From NCBI RefSeq assembly GCF_017052585.1, contig NZ_JAFFHZ010000001.1, positions 2,290,501-2,354,500 of the forward strand: a stretch of DNA of 64,000 nt. Direction: 5' to 3'. A program made the position numbers and the translations under genes. Under the pieces are notes generated by a model that was given only the letters and a program-made list of their open reading frames with translations, was not told the origin of the DNA and ran no database searches. Origin of the DNA: Paenibacillus apiarius. GTDB taxonomy: Bacteria > Bacillota > Bacilli > Paenibacillales > Paenibacillaceae. This document shows positions 36,643 to 46,204 of this stretch, piece after piece. Numbering within the stretch: position 1 is the stretch's first letter; every line of letters starts with the position of its first letter.

Positions 36643-38597
36643 TCGAACAACCCCTCTTCCGCATCGATTTCTTCCAGCACGCGCTTAAGCTTATCCTGCG
36701 CCTCTTCGAGTGTGCCGTGCATTTGCACGGCCGCATTCGTCAGATGTCCCCCGCCGCCCAGCCGTTCCATGACGACCTGCACGTTCATCTGACCCAAAGA
36801 GCGCGCGCTGATTCCGATAATGCCGTCGGGACGTTCGCTAATGACGAACGAAGCCAGCACATCGGTCATATTTAACAGCGTATCAGCTACCTGAGCAATG
36901 AGCAACTGTGAAAATTTGCGTCCCGGCTCCGTCACCGCGATAGCGATATTGCCGTACATCATTTCTGCATGGCGAATAATCTCCGCCTTCTGAATGAATT
37001 CGTCCAAGTCTTCCTTCAATATCTTCTGAATGAGCAGCGGATCCGCTCCTTGCCGCCGCAGGAAGCTTGCCGCATCGAACGTCCGCGACCCCGTCCGCAG
37101 CGTAAAGTGCTTCGTATCCACCGTAATACCCGCTAACAAGGACGTTGCTTCCAACGTGCTCAAGCTTAGGCGGTTATGAATGTACTGCAGCAGCTCGGTG
37201 ACGAGTTCGGCTGTAGAAGACGCGTACGGCTCCAAATAGACGAGCACCGCATCGTTAATGAACTCCTCGCCGCGGCGGTGATGATCGATAATGACGATGC
37301 GTTCCGATTGCAGCAGCCGCGGCTCTTCCACCATCGACGCCTTGTGCGTATCGACCACGACGACCAAGCTGTCTTCCGTAATCATCTCTATCGCCTCGCC
37401 TCGCGAAATGAAACGTGACCATAAGATTTCATCCTTCTCCAAATAGGCAATCATTCTGTCAATCGACGGATTGCTCTCTTCCAGTACGATATAAGCCTCC
37501 ACATTCAGCGAGCGGCAAGCATTGAGCACGCCGATTGCCGATCCGATGGAATCCGTGTCAGGGTTCTTATGCCCCATTATGAATACAGCATCGCTCTGTT
37601 GAATGAAATCCCGCAATGCATGGGCAATGACACGGGCGCGTACCCGCGTCCGCTTCTCCACGGCGTTTGACTTGCCGCCGTAGAAGGACAGACGCTGTCC
37701 CAAGCGGACGGCTACCTGATCCCCGCCACGGCCGAGCGCGATGTCGAGGCTCGATTGGGCAAGCTGTCCCAGCTCCGTCGTTTTGTCTGCGCCGGCTGCA
37801 ATCCCCATGCTGAGCGTTACAGGCAGCTTGTTATCCACCGTCGTCTCCCTTACTTCATCGAGAATGACGAAGCGCGTCTGCTCCAGCGCCTTTAACGTCT
37901 GCACGTCCATCACCATGAAGTGACGTTCTGAGGACAACCGCTTTATCAGGACGCCATGTTCGCTAGCCCATGACGTAATCTGGCCGGTGACGCGCGCCAA
38001 CAGGGCGGCGCGCTGCTGATCATCCAAGCCTTGAGTCGATTCTTCCAAATTGTCCATAATGACCATGCCAACCGCAAGCCGTTCCTCTTCGTACCGCTTG
38101 CGCAAGGTCCAAATGTCTGTAATATCGGTGAAGTAGACGACCCGCTCCTCGGGAACGATATCCGCATGCAGGATGCGTCCGCCGATAAACAGCTCTGCCG
38201 AACTTTCCTTCTCTTTCCCGATATGAAGCTGAGGAAAGACTTCGGACAGATCTGCCCCCACTAGGGAGGGTTGATCGGCAAGCTGCGCCAAATAAGGATT
38301 ATGCCATTCAATTACCCGTTCATCACTATATAGCAAAATGCCGTAAGGCAACTCAACAACTGCTTCTTCTCCCGCTCGTTTTACCCGTAACCCCAGTGTT
38401 GTCAGATACGACTCCATCTCTTGGCGGAATTTGCGTTCCGCCGCAAGTGAAGCAACCGCAAGCGCCACGATGGCGACAAACGCCATCGTGCCGATCATCC
38501 AATTATAGATGGACACGACGATGGTTAAGGCTGACAGCAAGACAAACGTCCAGCTCGTATACTTCGTATACCAGCGATGGAACAATAGTTTAGGCAT
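36639..38597 (-). CDS. gdpP: Cyclic-di-AMP phosphodiesterase GdpP
   Basis: 652 residues. Two N-terminal membrane helices (~14-55), a PAS domain (~80-150), a degenerate GGDEF domain (~170-300; no GGDEF signature, as in the family), and DHH/DHHA1 phosphodiesterase (~335-645) with [26 protein letters not shown] and [10 protein letters not shown]. It hydrolyses c-di-AMP to 5'-pApA and so affects wall stress and potassium balance. All Mn-binding residues appear present. Confidence 0.97.
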   Translation of the reverse strand: MPKLLFHRWYTKYTSWTFVLLSALTIVVSIYNWMIGTMAFVAIVALAVASLAAERKFRQEMESYLTTLGLRVKRAGEEAVVELPYGILLYSDERVIEWHNPYLAQLADQPSLVGADLSEVFPQLHIGKEKESSAELFIGGRILHADIVPEERVVYFTDITDIWTLRKRYEEERLAVGMVIMDNLEESTQGLDDQQRAALLARVTGQITSWASEHGVLIKRLSSERHFMVMDVQTLKALEQTRFVILDEVRETTVDNKLPVTLSMGIAAGADKTTELGQLAQSSLDIALGRGGDQVAVRLGQRLSFYGGKSNAVEKRTRVRARVIAHALRDFIQQSDAVFIMGHKNPDTDSIGSAIGVLNACRSLNVEAYIVLEESNPSIDRMIAYLEKDEILWSRFISRGEAIEMITEDSLVVVVDTHKASMVEEPRLLQSERIVIIDHHRRGEEFINDAVLVYLEPYASSTAELVTELLQYIHNRLSLSTLEATSLLAGITVDTKHFTLRTGSRTFDAASFLRRQGADPLLIQKILKEDLDEFIQKAEIIRHAEMMYGNIAIAVTEPGRKFSQLLIAQVADTLLNMTDVLASFVISERPDGIIGISARSLGQMNVQVVMERLGGGGHLTNAAVQMHGTLEEAQDKLKRVLEEIDAEEGLFE

Positions 38598-38608
38598 GCC
38601 TTCTCACC

Positions 38609-39535
38609 CTATACTCTTGGTTTGGATATGGATTGCCGTATCGGAAACGCCAAGTCCACAATTCCAATAATACGTAATATCGCATGAAGCATCGGCAGGA
38701 ATATGACCGCTATCGTCATAACGATTGGTATTCCCTTATTCCACCGCCTTGCATGCGCCAAGAAGAAGAGAAAAGAAATCCCTTGAAGCATAAACGCCAT
38801 CTGAAGCAGGGGCGCCAAGTTCAATAAAATAAGCGTCATGAAGCTACCCGATGATTTCGGCAAGACCAAATCCAAAATAATCGTAATCAAGTAATACCAG
38901 AGCAGCGATTTGGGCAGCATCCATTGGCGAAGCGGCTTCATTTTCTGCACACCGGCGCCTTGGGCCGTCAACAACGGCCTGCTGATCGCATACGTGATGG
39001 TCCCCATATAAAGCGCGCTGATGATAAGCATGAAAGGAATCATTTGACTGAGCAGCAGAACAAACTGCTCTTTCATATCGGACGTCATCTCCGCAGGGAA
39101 TAGCGCCGTCTGTTCAAGCCCCACCAGAGACTCGTTCATTATCGTCATAATATAATCGTAGAAGTTGAAGTTGAGCGCCCATTTTGCCAAAGCCAGCACA
39201 ACCAAAGATTGAACGAGGAATGTGAGCGTTCCCGCAAAATAAACGTTTAATGCAGGCTTCTTCTTTTTAAACATATGCCCGAAGACGATACCTGGAACGA
39301 TGAAATAGAGCGCCGTCAACACGGCAATGGACCCTAAGTTGCCCAACAAGAAAAATATGATGACCAGCACCGGCACCACAAATAATGCGAACCTGCGCGT
39401 CGATTGCGTCGCGTAGAGCATTACAAACGGAACCGCCATAAAGCTCATCGTCAACACCTGTATCGGCTGAAAGATAGATAGTAGCAACACGAGCGCGACA
39501 ATCGCCCATGTAATCGATGACCAGCGGTTTTTCAA
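38609..39535 (-). CDS. YybS-like membrane protein (DUF2232)
   Basis: 308 residues with about eight membrane helices, beginning with SITWAIVALVLLLSIF and ending with a short basic tail. DUF2232 family; often beside gdpP-rplI-dnaB in Bacillales, as here with an 11-bp gap. Function unknown. Confidence 0.88.
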   Translation of the reverse strand: MKNRWSSITWAIVALVLLLSIFQPIQVLTMSFMAVPFVMLYATQSTRRFALFVVPVLVIIFFLLGNLGSIAVLTALYFIVPGIVFGHMFKKKKPALNVYFAGTLTFLVQSLVVLALAKWALNFNFYDYIMTIMNESLVGLEQTALFPAEMTSDMKEQFVLLLSQMIPFMLIISALYMGTITYAISRPLLTAQGAGVQKMKPLRQWMLPKSLLWYYLITIILDLVLPKSSGSFMTLILLNLAPLLQMAFMLQGISFLFFLAHARRWNKGIPIVMTIAVIFLPMLHAILRIIGIVDLAFPIRQSISKPRV

Positions 39536-39681
39536 AAATGTTCACCTCTTGCGAAAAAATTGTTCCCTCACTCAATACGATGTCTTCTTATACCCGCGGC
39601 GGTTTGGGGCGGGGCAATCGTTTGGTTTTTCTAGTTTTTACCTTATCCTCTAAAAAACCGTCATCTTTCATTATACCATAA

Positions 39682-40104
39682 TTACTTCACGTCCATAGCC
39701 TTGGTAACGAACTGCTCGCAGTATTCGATGATCTGACTCCGGCGGACAATACCGATGAACCGGTTCATATCATCCACGACCGGAACGAAGTTCTGCACCT
39801 TGGCGAGATTGATTAAGTCCTCCATATTTGAGTCAATCCGAACGCTCTTGTTGCGCATATTGAGCGAGACATCCTTGAGCATAAACTTTGAAGCGTTCTC
39901 AAATGTAACTTCACTGTTTGAATTTTTCATATGCCATAGTAAATCTCCCTCAGTGACGGTGCCGACATATTCCCCATCTTCGTTCAAAATGGGCACCGCG
40001 GTATAACGATGATATTCCATCCGTTCAAGCGTCTGGCGCAGCGTTGCGTTCAAGGTTAAGCAGACGACTTCATGTTTCGGCGTCAAGAAAAAAGCGATAT
40101 TCAT
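39682..40104 (-). CDS. CBS-domain protein
   Basis: 140 residues from ATG 40104 (GGAGGAGA 8 nt upstream). Two CBS motifs: TLERMEYHRYTAVPILNEDG ... YVGTVTEGDLL and LINLAKVQNFVPVVDDMNRF ... IGIVRRSQIIEY. No catalytic domain. It probably senses an adenine nucleotide or c-di-AMP; CBS proteins of this sort bind the latter in Firmicutes, which would fit gdpP nearby, but this is inference. Confidence 0.9.
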   Translation of the reverse strand: MNIAFFLTPKHEVVCLTLNATLRQTLERMEYHRYTAVPILNEDGEYVGTVTEGDLLWHMKNSNSEVTFENASKFMLKDVSLNMRNKSVRIDSNMEDLINLAKVQNFVPVVDDMNRFIGIVRRSQIIEYCEQFVTKAMDVK

Positions 40105-40184
40105 CCGTAAGGTCTCCTCCTCAATAAAAGCAGGGCCGTATTTATCCATAACTCCCTAACACTAAATTAACACATTTCCCCGGT

Positions 40185-40219
40185 CAAAAACAAAAAGTCA
40201 GCCGTAAAACGACTGACTT
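40185..40219 (-). terminator. Terminator of the LCP-family gene
   Basis: Minus strand AAGTCAG(T)CGT...ACG(G)CTGACTT, then TTTTTGTTTTTG. It lies 8 bp beyond the stop codon at 40228. Confidence 0.85.
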
Positions 40220-40227
40220 CTTGTGAA

Positions 40228-41205
40228 TCAATCTTCTTGCATCGGGCGAGGCGCCATTAACTCTGCCTTTGGCGTACTTGCATCCAACCAATTGTGAAGC
40301 AGCTTCTGCACATAGTCCAAATCCTCGTCATCAACCATGTAGTACCATACATGATCCATCATTTTGCCGTCTCCGTGCAGCATATAGCTGCTAATTTGCG
40401 GCGGTTCATCTTGCGTAAACATCGTCTTGGCCAAATCAATCATATATTTCGGACGCATATCCGTTGTAAAATTATCACCCATGATTTCAATAAGCTCGGG
40501 TATGCGCGCGATTTTATCCATTTCAATAGCCCGTTGCATGACCGCATTCAAGAATACACGGTGCCGCATGGTCCGATTCATATCGGAATCCTCGCGGTAG
40601 CGCACGTAATACAGCGCCTCTTGACCGTTATAGATTGGTTTGTTCGCTTCAATTCGGAACTTTTCGTGATTCGGGTCCTTGTTGACGATATCCTTCGTTA
40701 TCGGCAGCTTTACGCCGTCCAACGCATCGACGACATCCTTCAGCCCGTGAAAATTGATTGTCGCGTAATGATCCACTTTATGATTGAGCAGGTTCTCTAC
40801 CGACTCCATGCTCATTTTGGCGCCGCCATAGGCGTATGCGTGATTCAATTTCGTATTGAACCCTTTACCGATAATCTCCGTGTACGCATCCCGTGGAATG
40901 GAGAGCAGCAGCACCTTATTATCCTGCGGCCTGACGACGGAATAAATAATCGTATCGGAGCGGCCTATTTCCTTATCCCGTTGATCCACCCCGAGGAGCA
41001 GAACCGAGAACGGTTCCGTCACTTTGCGGACGACTTCTTGTTTGCCTTCAATCGGCTTATAAGATTTATCTAACGTTTCCTCCACGTGGCCCGACAAGAA
41101 CATATCGAAGGCCAAAACTGCGATTTGCTTGCGGAAGAAAAAACCGCTAAAGCCTATGATGGCTATGACCGCAAACGCAATTCCCCATTTTTTATATTTT
41201 TTCAT
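40228..41205 (-). CDS. LytR-CpsA-Psr (LCP) family wall-polymer transferase
   Basis: 325 residues. N-terminal membrane helix (~7-24) and extracellular LCP domain with FSVLLLGVDQR, GRSDTIIYSVV, LLSIPRDAY, LNHAYAYGGA and YVRYREDSDMNR, which include the Asp/Arg residues for polyprenyl-phosphate binding. It attaches teichoic acid or similar polymers to peptidoglycan. Single gene. Confidence 0.95.
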   Translation of the reverse strand: MKKYKKWGIAFAVIAIIGFSGFFFRKQIAVLAFDMFLSGHVEETLDKSYKPIEGKQEVVRKVTEPFSVLLLGVDQRDKEIGRSDTIIYSVVRPQDNKVLLLSIPRDAYTEIIGKGFNTKLNHAYAYGGAKMSMESVENLLNHKVDHYATINFHGLKDVVDALDGVKLPITKDIVNKDPNHEKFRIEANKPIYNGQEALYYVRYREDSDMNRTMRHRVFLNAVMQRAIEMDKIARIPELIEIMGDNFTTDMRPKYMIDLAKTMFTQDEPPQISSYMLHGDGKMMDHVWYYMVDDEDLDYVQKLLHNWLDASTPKAELMAPRPMQED

Positions 41206-41808
41206 TCAAAACCACTTCTTCCTAATGATGTGTTATAAGATTCCCATCGAGACAACAATCGTTGTATTATGCATACTTCGTTCCCATATTTGAACATAAT
41301 AAAAGTGAGCATTCACACGGACTATATTACTCCCTAGAAACTTACGCCAGTCAAGTCTGGCACATGTCCTTGCTTGAATACGCCTTGCTCCTTTCCTCCT
41401 TCAGCAATCATCCCGCTTGCTTACGCTGTGTCTCATGTGGCGGGAAGATGGATCAGAGTTAGGATGAGCAGCCGTGACCGATTTTATCTCTATTTTCGGT
41501 CCTTGAAATTAAGCCCTGTTTTGTGAGTTCGTTGTTGTGTTGTGATGTTTATGCAAGAAACAATATTTTTATTTTACATGCAATCGCCCGAAAAATAAAA
41601 TAAAGATTCGTCATATTTATGGAAAAAAGGCAGCAGCAAAGGAAAAAGCCGCCTTGAGAAAGCGGTTTCCGACACGCATTGTCGAACGGTGACAACTGTA
41701 TAGATTCGTCATAAACAATGATTCTGCGATGACGTATTCCATGCTGGAATTGGCATAGTCAATCAGCCTGGTCTCTGGACTGATTCGGACACCATAAAAT
41801 GTGAAACA
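41206..41808. other. Long intergenic region without a supported gene
   Basis: About 600 bp. A short minus-strand frame at 41617-41811 has no ribosome-binding site and no recognisable sequence. A weak hairpin CCGCTTTCTCAAGGCGG followed by TTTTT on the minus strand lies at 41645-41665 and may terminate read-through. Otherwise I see nothing definite. Confidence 0.5.
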
Positions 41809-41840
41809 CAAAAAACCCTGCAGAATGAATGCAGGGTTTC
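41809..41840 (-). terminator. Terminator of rpsF-ssb-rpsR
   Basis: Minus strand AAACCCTGCA...TGCAGGGTTTTTTG, 10-bp stem with a 7-nt loop, 35 bp after rpsR. Confidence 0.92.
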
Positions 41841-41875
41841 TTAATAAGAACTCCCCGGTTACCCGGCTTGTCCTA

Positions 41876-42148
41876 TTATTCCGTTGTGTATGGCAGCAAT
41901 GCTACTTGACGGGAGCGTTTGATCGCAATCGTCAATGCGCGTTGATACTTTGCGCTTGTGCCTGTGACACGACGCGGCAAAATTTTGCCGCGTTCGCTGA
42001 TGAATTTTTTCAACAGCTCGATGTCTTTATAGTCAATGTGAGTGATTTTATTCACTGTGAAGTAGCACACTTTACGGCGCTTGTTACGGCCTTTACGACC
42101 GCCAAACTTACGTTCTGGACGTTCGCCGCCTTCGCTTCTGAAGCTCAT
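41876..42148 (-). CDS. rpsR: 30S ribosomal protein S18
   Basis: 90 residues from ATG 42148 (AAGGAG 10 nt upstream; an in-frame TTG three codons earlier overlaps that site). Conserved [20 protein letters not shown] and [20 protein letters not shown]. Basic N-terminus with [18 protein letters not shown]. Partner of S6 on the 30S platform. Last gene of rpsF-ssb-rpsR. Confidence 0.98.
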   Translation of the reverse strand: MSFRSEGGERPERKFGGRKGRNKRRKVCYFTVNKITHIDYKDIELLKKFISERGKILPRRVTGTSAKYQRALTIAIKRSRQVALLPYTTE

Positions 42149-42218
42149 TCTATTCAACTCCTTGTCGTTAAAATTCCGTTCCAGGCAACTTTACGAATGC
42201 AAATTCGTAACCGGTTCC

Positions 42219-42716
42219 TTAGAATGGCAAATCGTCATCGGATATATCGATCGGTTTGCCGTCGTCAGAGAAAGGATCCGCTGCTTGCCCGCGAGAATAG
42301 TTCGAACCGCCACCTCGCGGCTGCGAGTTGTTGTTCGGTGCAGGCGCACCGCCACCATAACCCCCGCCCATATCGTCGCGAGCTCCACCGCTGTCACGGT
42401 TGGATTCCAAGAAACGCACGTTATCAGCAATAATTTCCGTCACGTATACACGTTTACCTTCATTATTGTCATAGTTACGTACCTGGATGCGCCCTTCTAC
42501 TGCTGTCAGCCGACCTTTGCGCAAATAATTCGCACATGTCTCTGCCAACTGCCGCCAAGTAACGATTGGAATGAAATCCGCCTCACGTTCTCCATTCTGG
42601 CTCGAGAACGGCCGATCGACCGCCAGCGTAAATTGCGTCACCGCAACTCCAGATGGTGTGTAGCGCAATTCAGGGTCACGCGTCAGACGACCAATTAAAA
42701 TCACGCGATTCAACAT
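42219..42716 (-). CDS. ssb: Single-stranded DNA-binding protein
   Basis: 165 residues. OB fold (1-~105) beginning [20 protein letters not shown], a Gly/Asn-rich flexible linker (~110-150), and the acidic tip ISDDDLPF that recruits replication and repair proteins. Middle gene of rpsF-ssb-rpsR. Confidence 0.98.
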   Translation of the reverse strand: MLNRVILIGRLTRDPELRYTPSGVAVTQFTLAVDRPFSSQNGEREADFIPIVTWRQLAETCANYLRKGRLTAVEGRIQVRNYDNNEGKRVYVTEIIADNVRFLESNRDSGGARDDMGGGYGGGAPAPNNNSQPRGGGSNYSRGQAADPFSDDGKPIDISDDDLPF

Positions 42717-42766
42717 GATATCCCCTCCTTCGGACGTTTTCCTTACGAACTCACGATGGTTGGCAA

Positions 42767-43051
42767 TTAAGCCACGTCGCTTACTACGAGATGGCGGATA
42801 ACTTCGTCAGAGATCTTCAATTGACGCTCCAACTCCGCTACTACTGCAGGTTCTGCAGTAAAGTTCACGAGGACGTAGATACCGTCACGGAACTTCTTAA
42901 TCTCATACGCAAGACGGCGTTTACCCATTACGTCGTGTTTCGTAATTTCACCGCCGTTAGAGATGACGCCCTGGAATTTATCGACTGCTGCTTGAACAGC
43001 TTCTTGCTCGACGTCCGGACGAATGATGTACATCAGTTCGTATTTGCGCAT
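42767..43051 (-). CDS. rpsF: 30S ribosomal protein S6
   Basis: 94 residues, AGGAGGTG about 7 nt before ATG. Conserved [19 protein letters not shown] and [20 protein letters not shown]. First gene of the operon; its leader may hold an S6:S18 autoregulatory structure. Confidence 0.98.
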   Translation of the reverse strand: MRKYELMYIIRPDVEQEAVQAAVDKFQGVISNGGEITKHDVMGKRRLAYEIKKFRDGIYVLVNFTAEPAVVAELERQLKISDEVIRHLVVSDVA

Positions 43052-43061
43052 TTCACGTTCA

Positions 43062-43120
43062 CCTCCTCTTGGACTTCAGGCCCCTGATCAAGTCAGGAGC
43101 AAGGAGCGAGAAAACTCGCA
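43062..43120 (-). promoter_or_regulatory. rpsF: Structured rpsF leader that can mask the ribosome-binding site
   Basis: On the minus strand three stems occur: GCGAG-TTTT-CTCGC, CCTGA-CTTGA-TCAGG, and a longer pairing of CTCCTTG with CAAGAGGAG, which includes the rpsF Shine-Dalgarno sequence. S6:S18 leaders act at this place in many bacteria. The diagnostic CCG element of that RNA was not identified, so the match is by position and layout only. Confidence 0.35.
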
Positions 43121-43306
43121 CTAAATTAATATAACAAAATGAGCCCGATGGCGCAAGTCTAAATCACGTACCCACGGTATTCGCCATGAAAAAAATAACC
43201 AAATGTGATTTACATGTATCATTTCACCACTCATGAAGCTTCCTTCACTTGAGTACACTAATGACGATAATAGTCTGCACATCACAATATACAGGAGGTC
43301 TTCAAA

Positions 43307-43501
43307 ATGGGCGAACAAACCGAATTCGAGCCAGGCGATAAAGCTCCAAACGACGCTGTCTATATGGAAGTGGGCGAAAAAAGCTTTCACACGGAAATTC
43401 AAGATCCAAAACAGATCCGACTAAAAAAAGGCGAGCGGTTTCCCGAAACCACAAACAAAGACCGCAAATGGAAGAAAAAATCGCACGCGCTGACGCACTG
43501 A
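43307..43501 (+). CDS. YjzC-like small protein
   Basis: 64 residues, AGGAGG 9 nt before ATG. Pattern EFEPGDKAPNDAVYMEVGE then PKQIRLKKGERFPETTNKDR matches the YjzC family (short basic proteins seen in spore-forming Firmicutes). Function unknown. Divergent from rpsF. Confidence 0.85.
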   Translation: MGEQTEFEPGDKAPNDAVYMEVGEKSFHTEIQDPKQIRLKKGERFPETTNKDRKWKKKSHALTH

Positions 43502-43583
43502 TTCGATTTCCCTTATTTAACACTCATTTTGGTCTTAAGCTGATGTATATAAAAACCGGCTGCGGTCATAATAACAACTGACG

Positions 43584-43788
43584 GTGCGAAGCGAGGTGGG
43601 TTCCGTTGAATGATGGAGCGAAGAACCAAGTGGAGACATCAACTTTACGACATAAGAGAAGCGAGGGGTTGTGCTAAAGACTATTCTGTCTGACACACGA
43701 GTTTCATGTATGGCGTAAACCATATGCGATAGCCTAAGCCATCTGAAGAAGTGAAGTGTAGAAGTCGAATAAAGCACCGTCAACGAGG
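43584..43788 (+). ncRNA. Possible 5' remnant of a group II intron or other structured RNA
   Basis: The block starts with GTGCGAAG, matching the GUGYG 5' end of group II introns. It continues with purine-rich structured text (GGAGCGAAGAACCAAGTGG, CATCAACTTTACGACATAAG, GGCGTAAACC) that recalls domain I of Bacillus group II introns. Stems such as CATATGG/CCATATG-type pairs are visible. No reverse transcriptase or domain V follows, so it would be a 5' fragment. Recognition is from memory of such introns, not from an alignment. Confidence 0.35.
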
Positions 43789-43848
43789 AAGGGACTTTGC
43801 GTACGCAGAGTCCCTTCATTCATGCCTTCATTCATGCCTTCGTTCATT
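43789..43848. repeat. Hairpin followed by a 12-bp tandem repeat
   Basis: AAGGGACTTTGCG-TA-CGCAGAGTCCCTT is a near-perfect 13-bp hairpin (43789-43816). It is followed by CATTCATGCCTT twice and a partial third copy (43817-43848). It lies between the intron-like block and the tRNA terminator. It may close the preceding structured element. Confidence 0.6.
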
Positions 43849-43864
43849 AACTCGGTATAAATAC

Positions 43865-43894
43865 AAAAAACTCCGAAGCACATTCGCTCCGGAG
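43865..43894 (-). terminator. Terminator of tRNA-Ser
   Basis: Minus strand CTCCGGAGCGAATGTGCTTCGGAGTTTTTT: 7-bp stem or longer, T6 tail, 17 bp beyond the tRNA end. Confidence 0.88.
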
Positions 43895-43911
43895 ACTCAT
43901 TTGCAATATAG

Positions 43912-44002
43912 TGGCGGAAAGGGTGGGATTCGAACCCACGCACGCCTTGCGACGCCTAGCTGATTTCGAGTCAGCCCCCTTGGGCCTCTTGGGTACCTTT
44001 CC
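43912..44002 (-). tRNA. tRNA-Ser (anticodon CGA)
   Basis: Acceptor stem GGAAAGG/CCTTTCC with G discriminator and encoded CCA. Anticodon arm GCTGA-CTCGAAA-TCAGC gives anticodon CGA (codon UCG). Long variable arm (about 19 nt, class II), T arm GTGGG-TTCGAAT-CCCAC. 91 nt including CCA. Confidence 0.96.
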
Positions 44003-44058
44003 ATAGCAAAAGTTATCTTACCATAGACTCCACTAAATTGCAACATCTTTTTTTCATC

Positions 44059-44262
44059 CTACTCGTCCGCTTGCGCTGATTTCAACACTTTTTTCATGCT
44101 TTTTTCGAACTTGGCACGCGGAACGAGTACACTGTGCTTACAGCCGACACACTTTATCCGTATGTCCATCCCCATGCGGATAATTTCCATTTCATTCGTT
44201 CCGCATGGATGAGGCTTTTTCATCTGCACAATATCACCCAAGGCAAAGGTCTTACGCTCCAT
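44059..44262 (-). CDS. DUF951 family protein
   Basis: 67 residues. FALGDIVQMKKPHPCGTNEM then IIRMGMDIRIKCVGCKHSVL with CxxC matches DUF951 (a small beta-barrel-like family). The 5' end overlaps mscS by 11 bp, so cotranscribed. Function unknown; possibly nucleic-acid binding. Confidence 0.9.
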   Translation of the reverse strand: MERKTFALGDIVQMKKPHPCGTNEMEIIRMGMDIRIKCVGCKHSVLVPRAKFEKSMKKVLKSAQADE

Positions 44263-45202
44263 GGTTGACTCCCCCCTGTTCCATTCGCTGATAGGTTACG
44301 AGGCGCGGATACGGTATTTCAATCCCATGATCTTCGAGCGCCTTCTTCATTTCCGCATTCATTTGCCGCGATACCCCCGCCTGCGTGTACGGTTTGCATT
44401 CTGCAATTACGCGAATCGTCACCTCAGATGCGGCTAACATTTGTACCCCTAGCACTTGCGGCACATTGACGACATTCTCATTGCGTTCTGGAAGCGTTCC
44501 TAACGCCTTCGACATGACATCAATCGCTTCATCCACATTCTCTTCATAAGCAATGGAAATATCGACAACAGCAATGGAATTGTTAAGCGAAAAATTCGTT
44601 ACTTCTGTAATGATTCCATTCGGAATAATATGAACTTCCCCTGTCCAGCTATGAATGCGGGTGGAACGCAATCCAATCATCTCGACCGTTCCTTGGAACT
44701 GCCCTACTTTGATGACATCGCCTACCGCGAACTGATCCTCGAAAATAATGAAGAAACCAGTCATGACATCCTTTACCAGACTCTGTGCCCCGAAACCGAT
44801 GGCAAGGCCGACGACCCCTGCCCCAGCCAACAGCGGGGCTAAGTTCACATTGAATTCGGATAGAATCAGCAAGATCATAATGAAATTCATAACTAACGAA
44901 GTTACATTTTTCAATAGCTTCCCTACGGTAAGCAGACGTCTTGGGTTCATCCCCATTCTATTTTTCTCGCGCTTCATTACCGTATGGTTAATCATCCGAT
45001 ACACCACTCGAATTACGATGCGGGTTATGAGCACAATAAGTGCGATTTTAATCGCTTTGATCAAAATCATTTCCCAAGTTCCGCTATCGGTCAGCCAATC
45101 AATAACCCCTTGCTGCCATTTTTCAAACAAGGATAACGTATTTTCGATATTATCTTCCACGGTTTGTGGGTTGGCCGGTTCTGCCCATAACATTGACTTC
45201 AC
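44252..45202 (-). CDS. Small-conductance mechanosensitive channel (MscS family)
   Basis: 316 residues. Three membrane helices (~47-70, ~95-120, ~122-145) with the pore-lining pattern AGAGVVGLAIGFGAQSLVKD, then the beta domain (GDVIKVGQFQGTVEMIGLRS, HIIPNGIITEVTNFS) and C-terminal alpha/beta domain. Relieves osmotic down-shock. Similar in size to YkuT of B. subtilis. Operon with DUF951 downstream and DUF3343 10 bp upstream. Confidence 0.95.
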   Translation of the reverse strand: MKSMLWAEPANPQTVEDNIENTLSLFEKWQQGVIDWLTDSGTWEMILIKAIKIALIVLITRIVIRVVYRMINHTVMKREKNRMGMNPRRLLTVGKLLKNVTSLVMNFIMILLILSEFNVNLAPLLAGAGVVGLAIGFGAQSLVKDVMTGFFIIFEDQFAVGDVIKVGQFQGTVEMIGLRSTRIHSWTGEVHIIPNGIITEVTNFSLNNSIAVVDISIAYEENVDEAIDVMSKALGTLPERNENVVNVPQVLGVQMLAASEVTIRVIAECKPYTQAGVSRQMNAEMKKALEDHGIEIPYPRLVTYQRMEQGGVNHGA

Positions 45203-45212
45203 TCCCTAATGA

Positions 45213-45482
45213 CTAAGTAATGCTTATAATTATATATTCCGCTCCTTGCTTGTGAAAAATTCCTTTTATTTCAATATGCTCGGTTGCTATTAACGATTTC
45301 ACCTGTTCCAAATCATCGGGATGAAATTGGATCGAAAGCGCGCAGCCTGCCGTAATCTCTTTTGGTGTCGGACAGGTATCAATGTCCAAGCCTACATATT
45401 CCATCAGCATTTCGGCCCGCAGCGCTTGCTGCGTGGAGTCAAATGCCATAACTAACTCTTCGCTCACATGACTGCTTCCCAT
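45213..45482 (-). CDS. DUF3343 family protein
   Basis: 89 residues from ATG 45482 (GAAGGG 6 nt upstream); ATG 45500 is possible. VMAFDSTQQALRAEMLMEYV, then GLDIDTCPTPKEITAGCALS with the conserved Cys and the ending AEYIIISI fit DUF3343 (putative Se/S-carrier-like). These proteins occur with the aminotransferase-V family found here at 46739. Function not proven. Confidence 0.85.
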   Translation of the reverse strand: MGSSHVSEELVMAFDSTQQALRAEMLMEYVGLDIDTCPTPKEITAGCALSIQFHPDDLEQVKSLIATEHIEIKGIFHKQGAEYIIISIT

Positions 45483-45589
45483 TTCTCGCCCTTCTTTCAT
45501 CAAAGATACATTTTCCTAGCACCGAAGTATAAAAGTTCTCTTCCATCCATATACTAGTTACTACCATTAGTAGAAACGGAGGCGGCACG

Positions 45590-46177
45590 ATGACCTATCC
45601 CTTGTTCAATGACCCGGCCCCGGTCGAATGTCATCCTTGCAAAGTCGCGCATGATTCACCTGATGCTCTTCCCTTATTGGTTCGCTCCTGTCAGGAGCAT
45701 CTCGCATTACGGGCCCCCTATCGCCCGGTAACCGTTGTATGTATCGGAACGGATCGCTCCACTGGAGATTGCTTGGGTCCATTAGTAGGCACGCGCCTTG
45801 CTAAACAGTCATCTCCCTATTATCGGGTGCTCGGCACGCTTAATCAACCAGTTCATGCTATGAATTTGCAAGAAACGATAGATTCAATGCAAGCTGCTGA
45901 CCCACATTCGTTTATCGTTGCAATAGATGCCTGTCTCGGCCAGAGCAGCAGCGTTGGATCTGTCCAGATTCAGCAGGGTCCGGTACGCCCTGGCGCAGGG
46001 GTAAACAAACAATTGCCCCCGATCGGTGATATGCATATTACTGGCATCGTCAACGTCGGAGGCTTCATGGAATATTTTGTATTGCAAAACACACGGCTTC
46101 ATCTTGTGATGAGCATGGCGGAATTAATTGCAGAGACCGTCCATCAATCCGTTACCAATATGGGGCGAATGAGTTGA
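45590..46177 (+). CDS. yyaC: Spore protease-like protein YyaC
   Basis: 195 residues. DUF1256 domain with VVCIGTDRSTGDCLGPLVGT, AIDACLGQSSSVGSVQI and DMHITGIVNVGGFMEYFVLQ. Sporulation protein related to germination proteases; made in the mother cell or forespore in Bacillus. Divergent from DUF3343 and convergent with DUF4446, alone on this strand. Confidence 0.95.
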   Translation: MTYPLFNDPAPVECHPCKVAHDSPDALPLLVRSCQEHLALRAPYRPVTVVCIGTDRSTGDCLGPLVGTRLAKQSSPYYRVLGTLNQPVHAMNLQETIDSMQAADPHSFIVAIDACLGQSSSVGSVQIQQGPVRPGAGVNKQLPPIGDMHITGIVNVGGFMEYFVLQNTRLHLVMSMAELIAETVHQSVTNMGRMS

Positions 46178-46204
46178 ACTGCCGCTGCCCCATCCTCGGC
46201 CAGA

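Noticed and set aside
41084..41098. CCACGTGG core considered as a parS site
   Set aside because: The flanks do not fit TGTT...AACA; only the 6-8 central bases match.
41617..41811. 64-residue minus-strand frame downstream of the ribosomal operon
   Set aside because: No ribosome-binding site and no recognisable sequence. It overlaps the rpsR terminator and ends in a hairpin/T-run.
43817..43848. 12-bp tandem repeats considered as a CRISPR fragment
   Set aside because: Units are contiguous without spacers and no cas genes are present. No CRISPR array is seen anywhere in the window.
43734..43943. Minus-strand frame with MNEGMNEGMNEG repeats
   Set aside because: It arises from the tandem repeat and runs into the tRNA-Ser terminator and gene.
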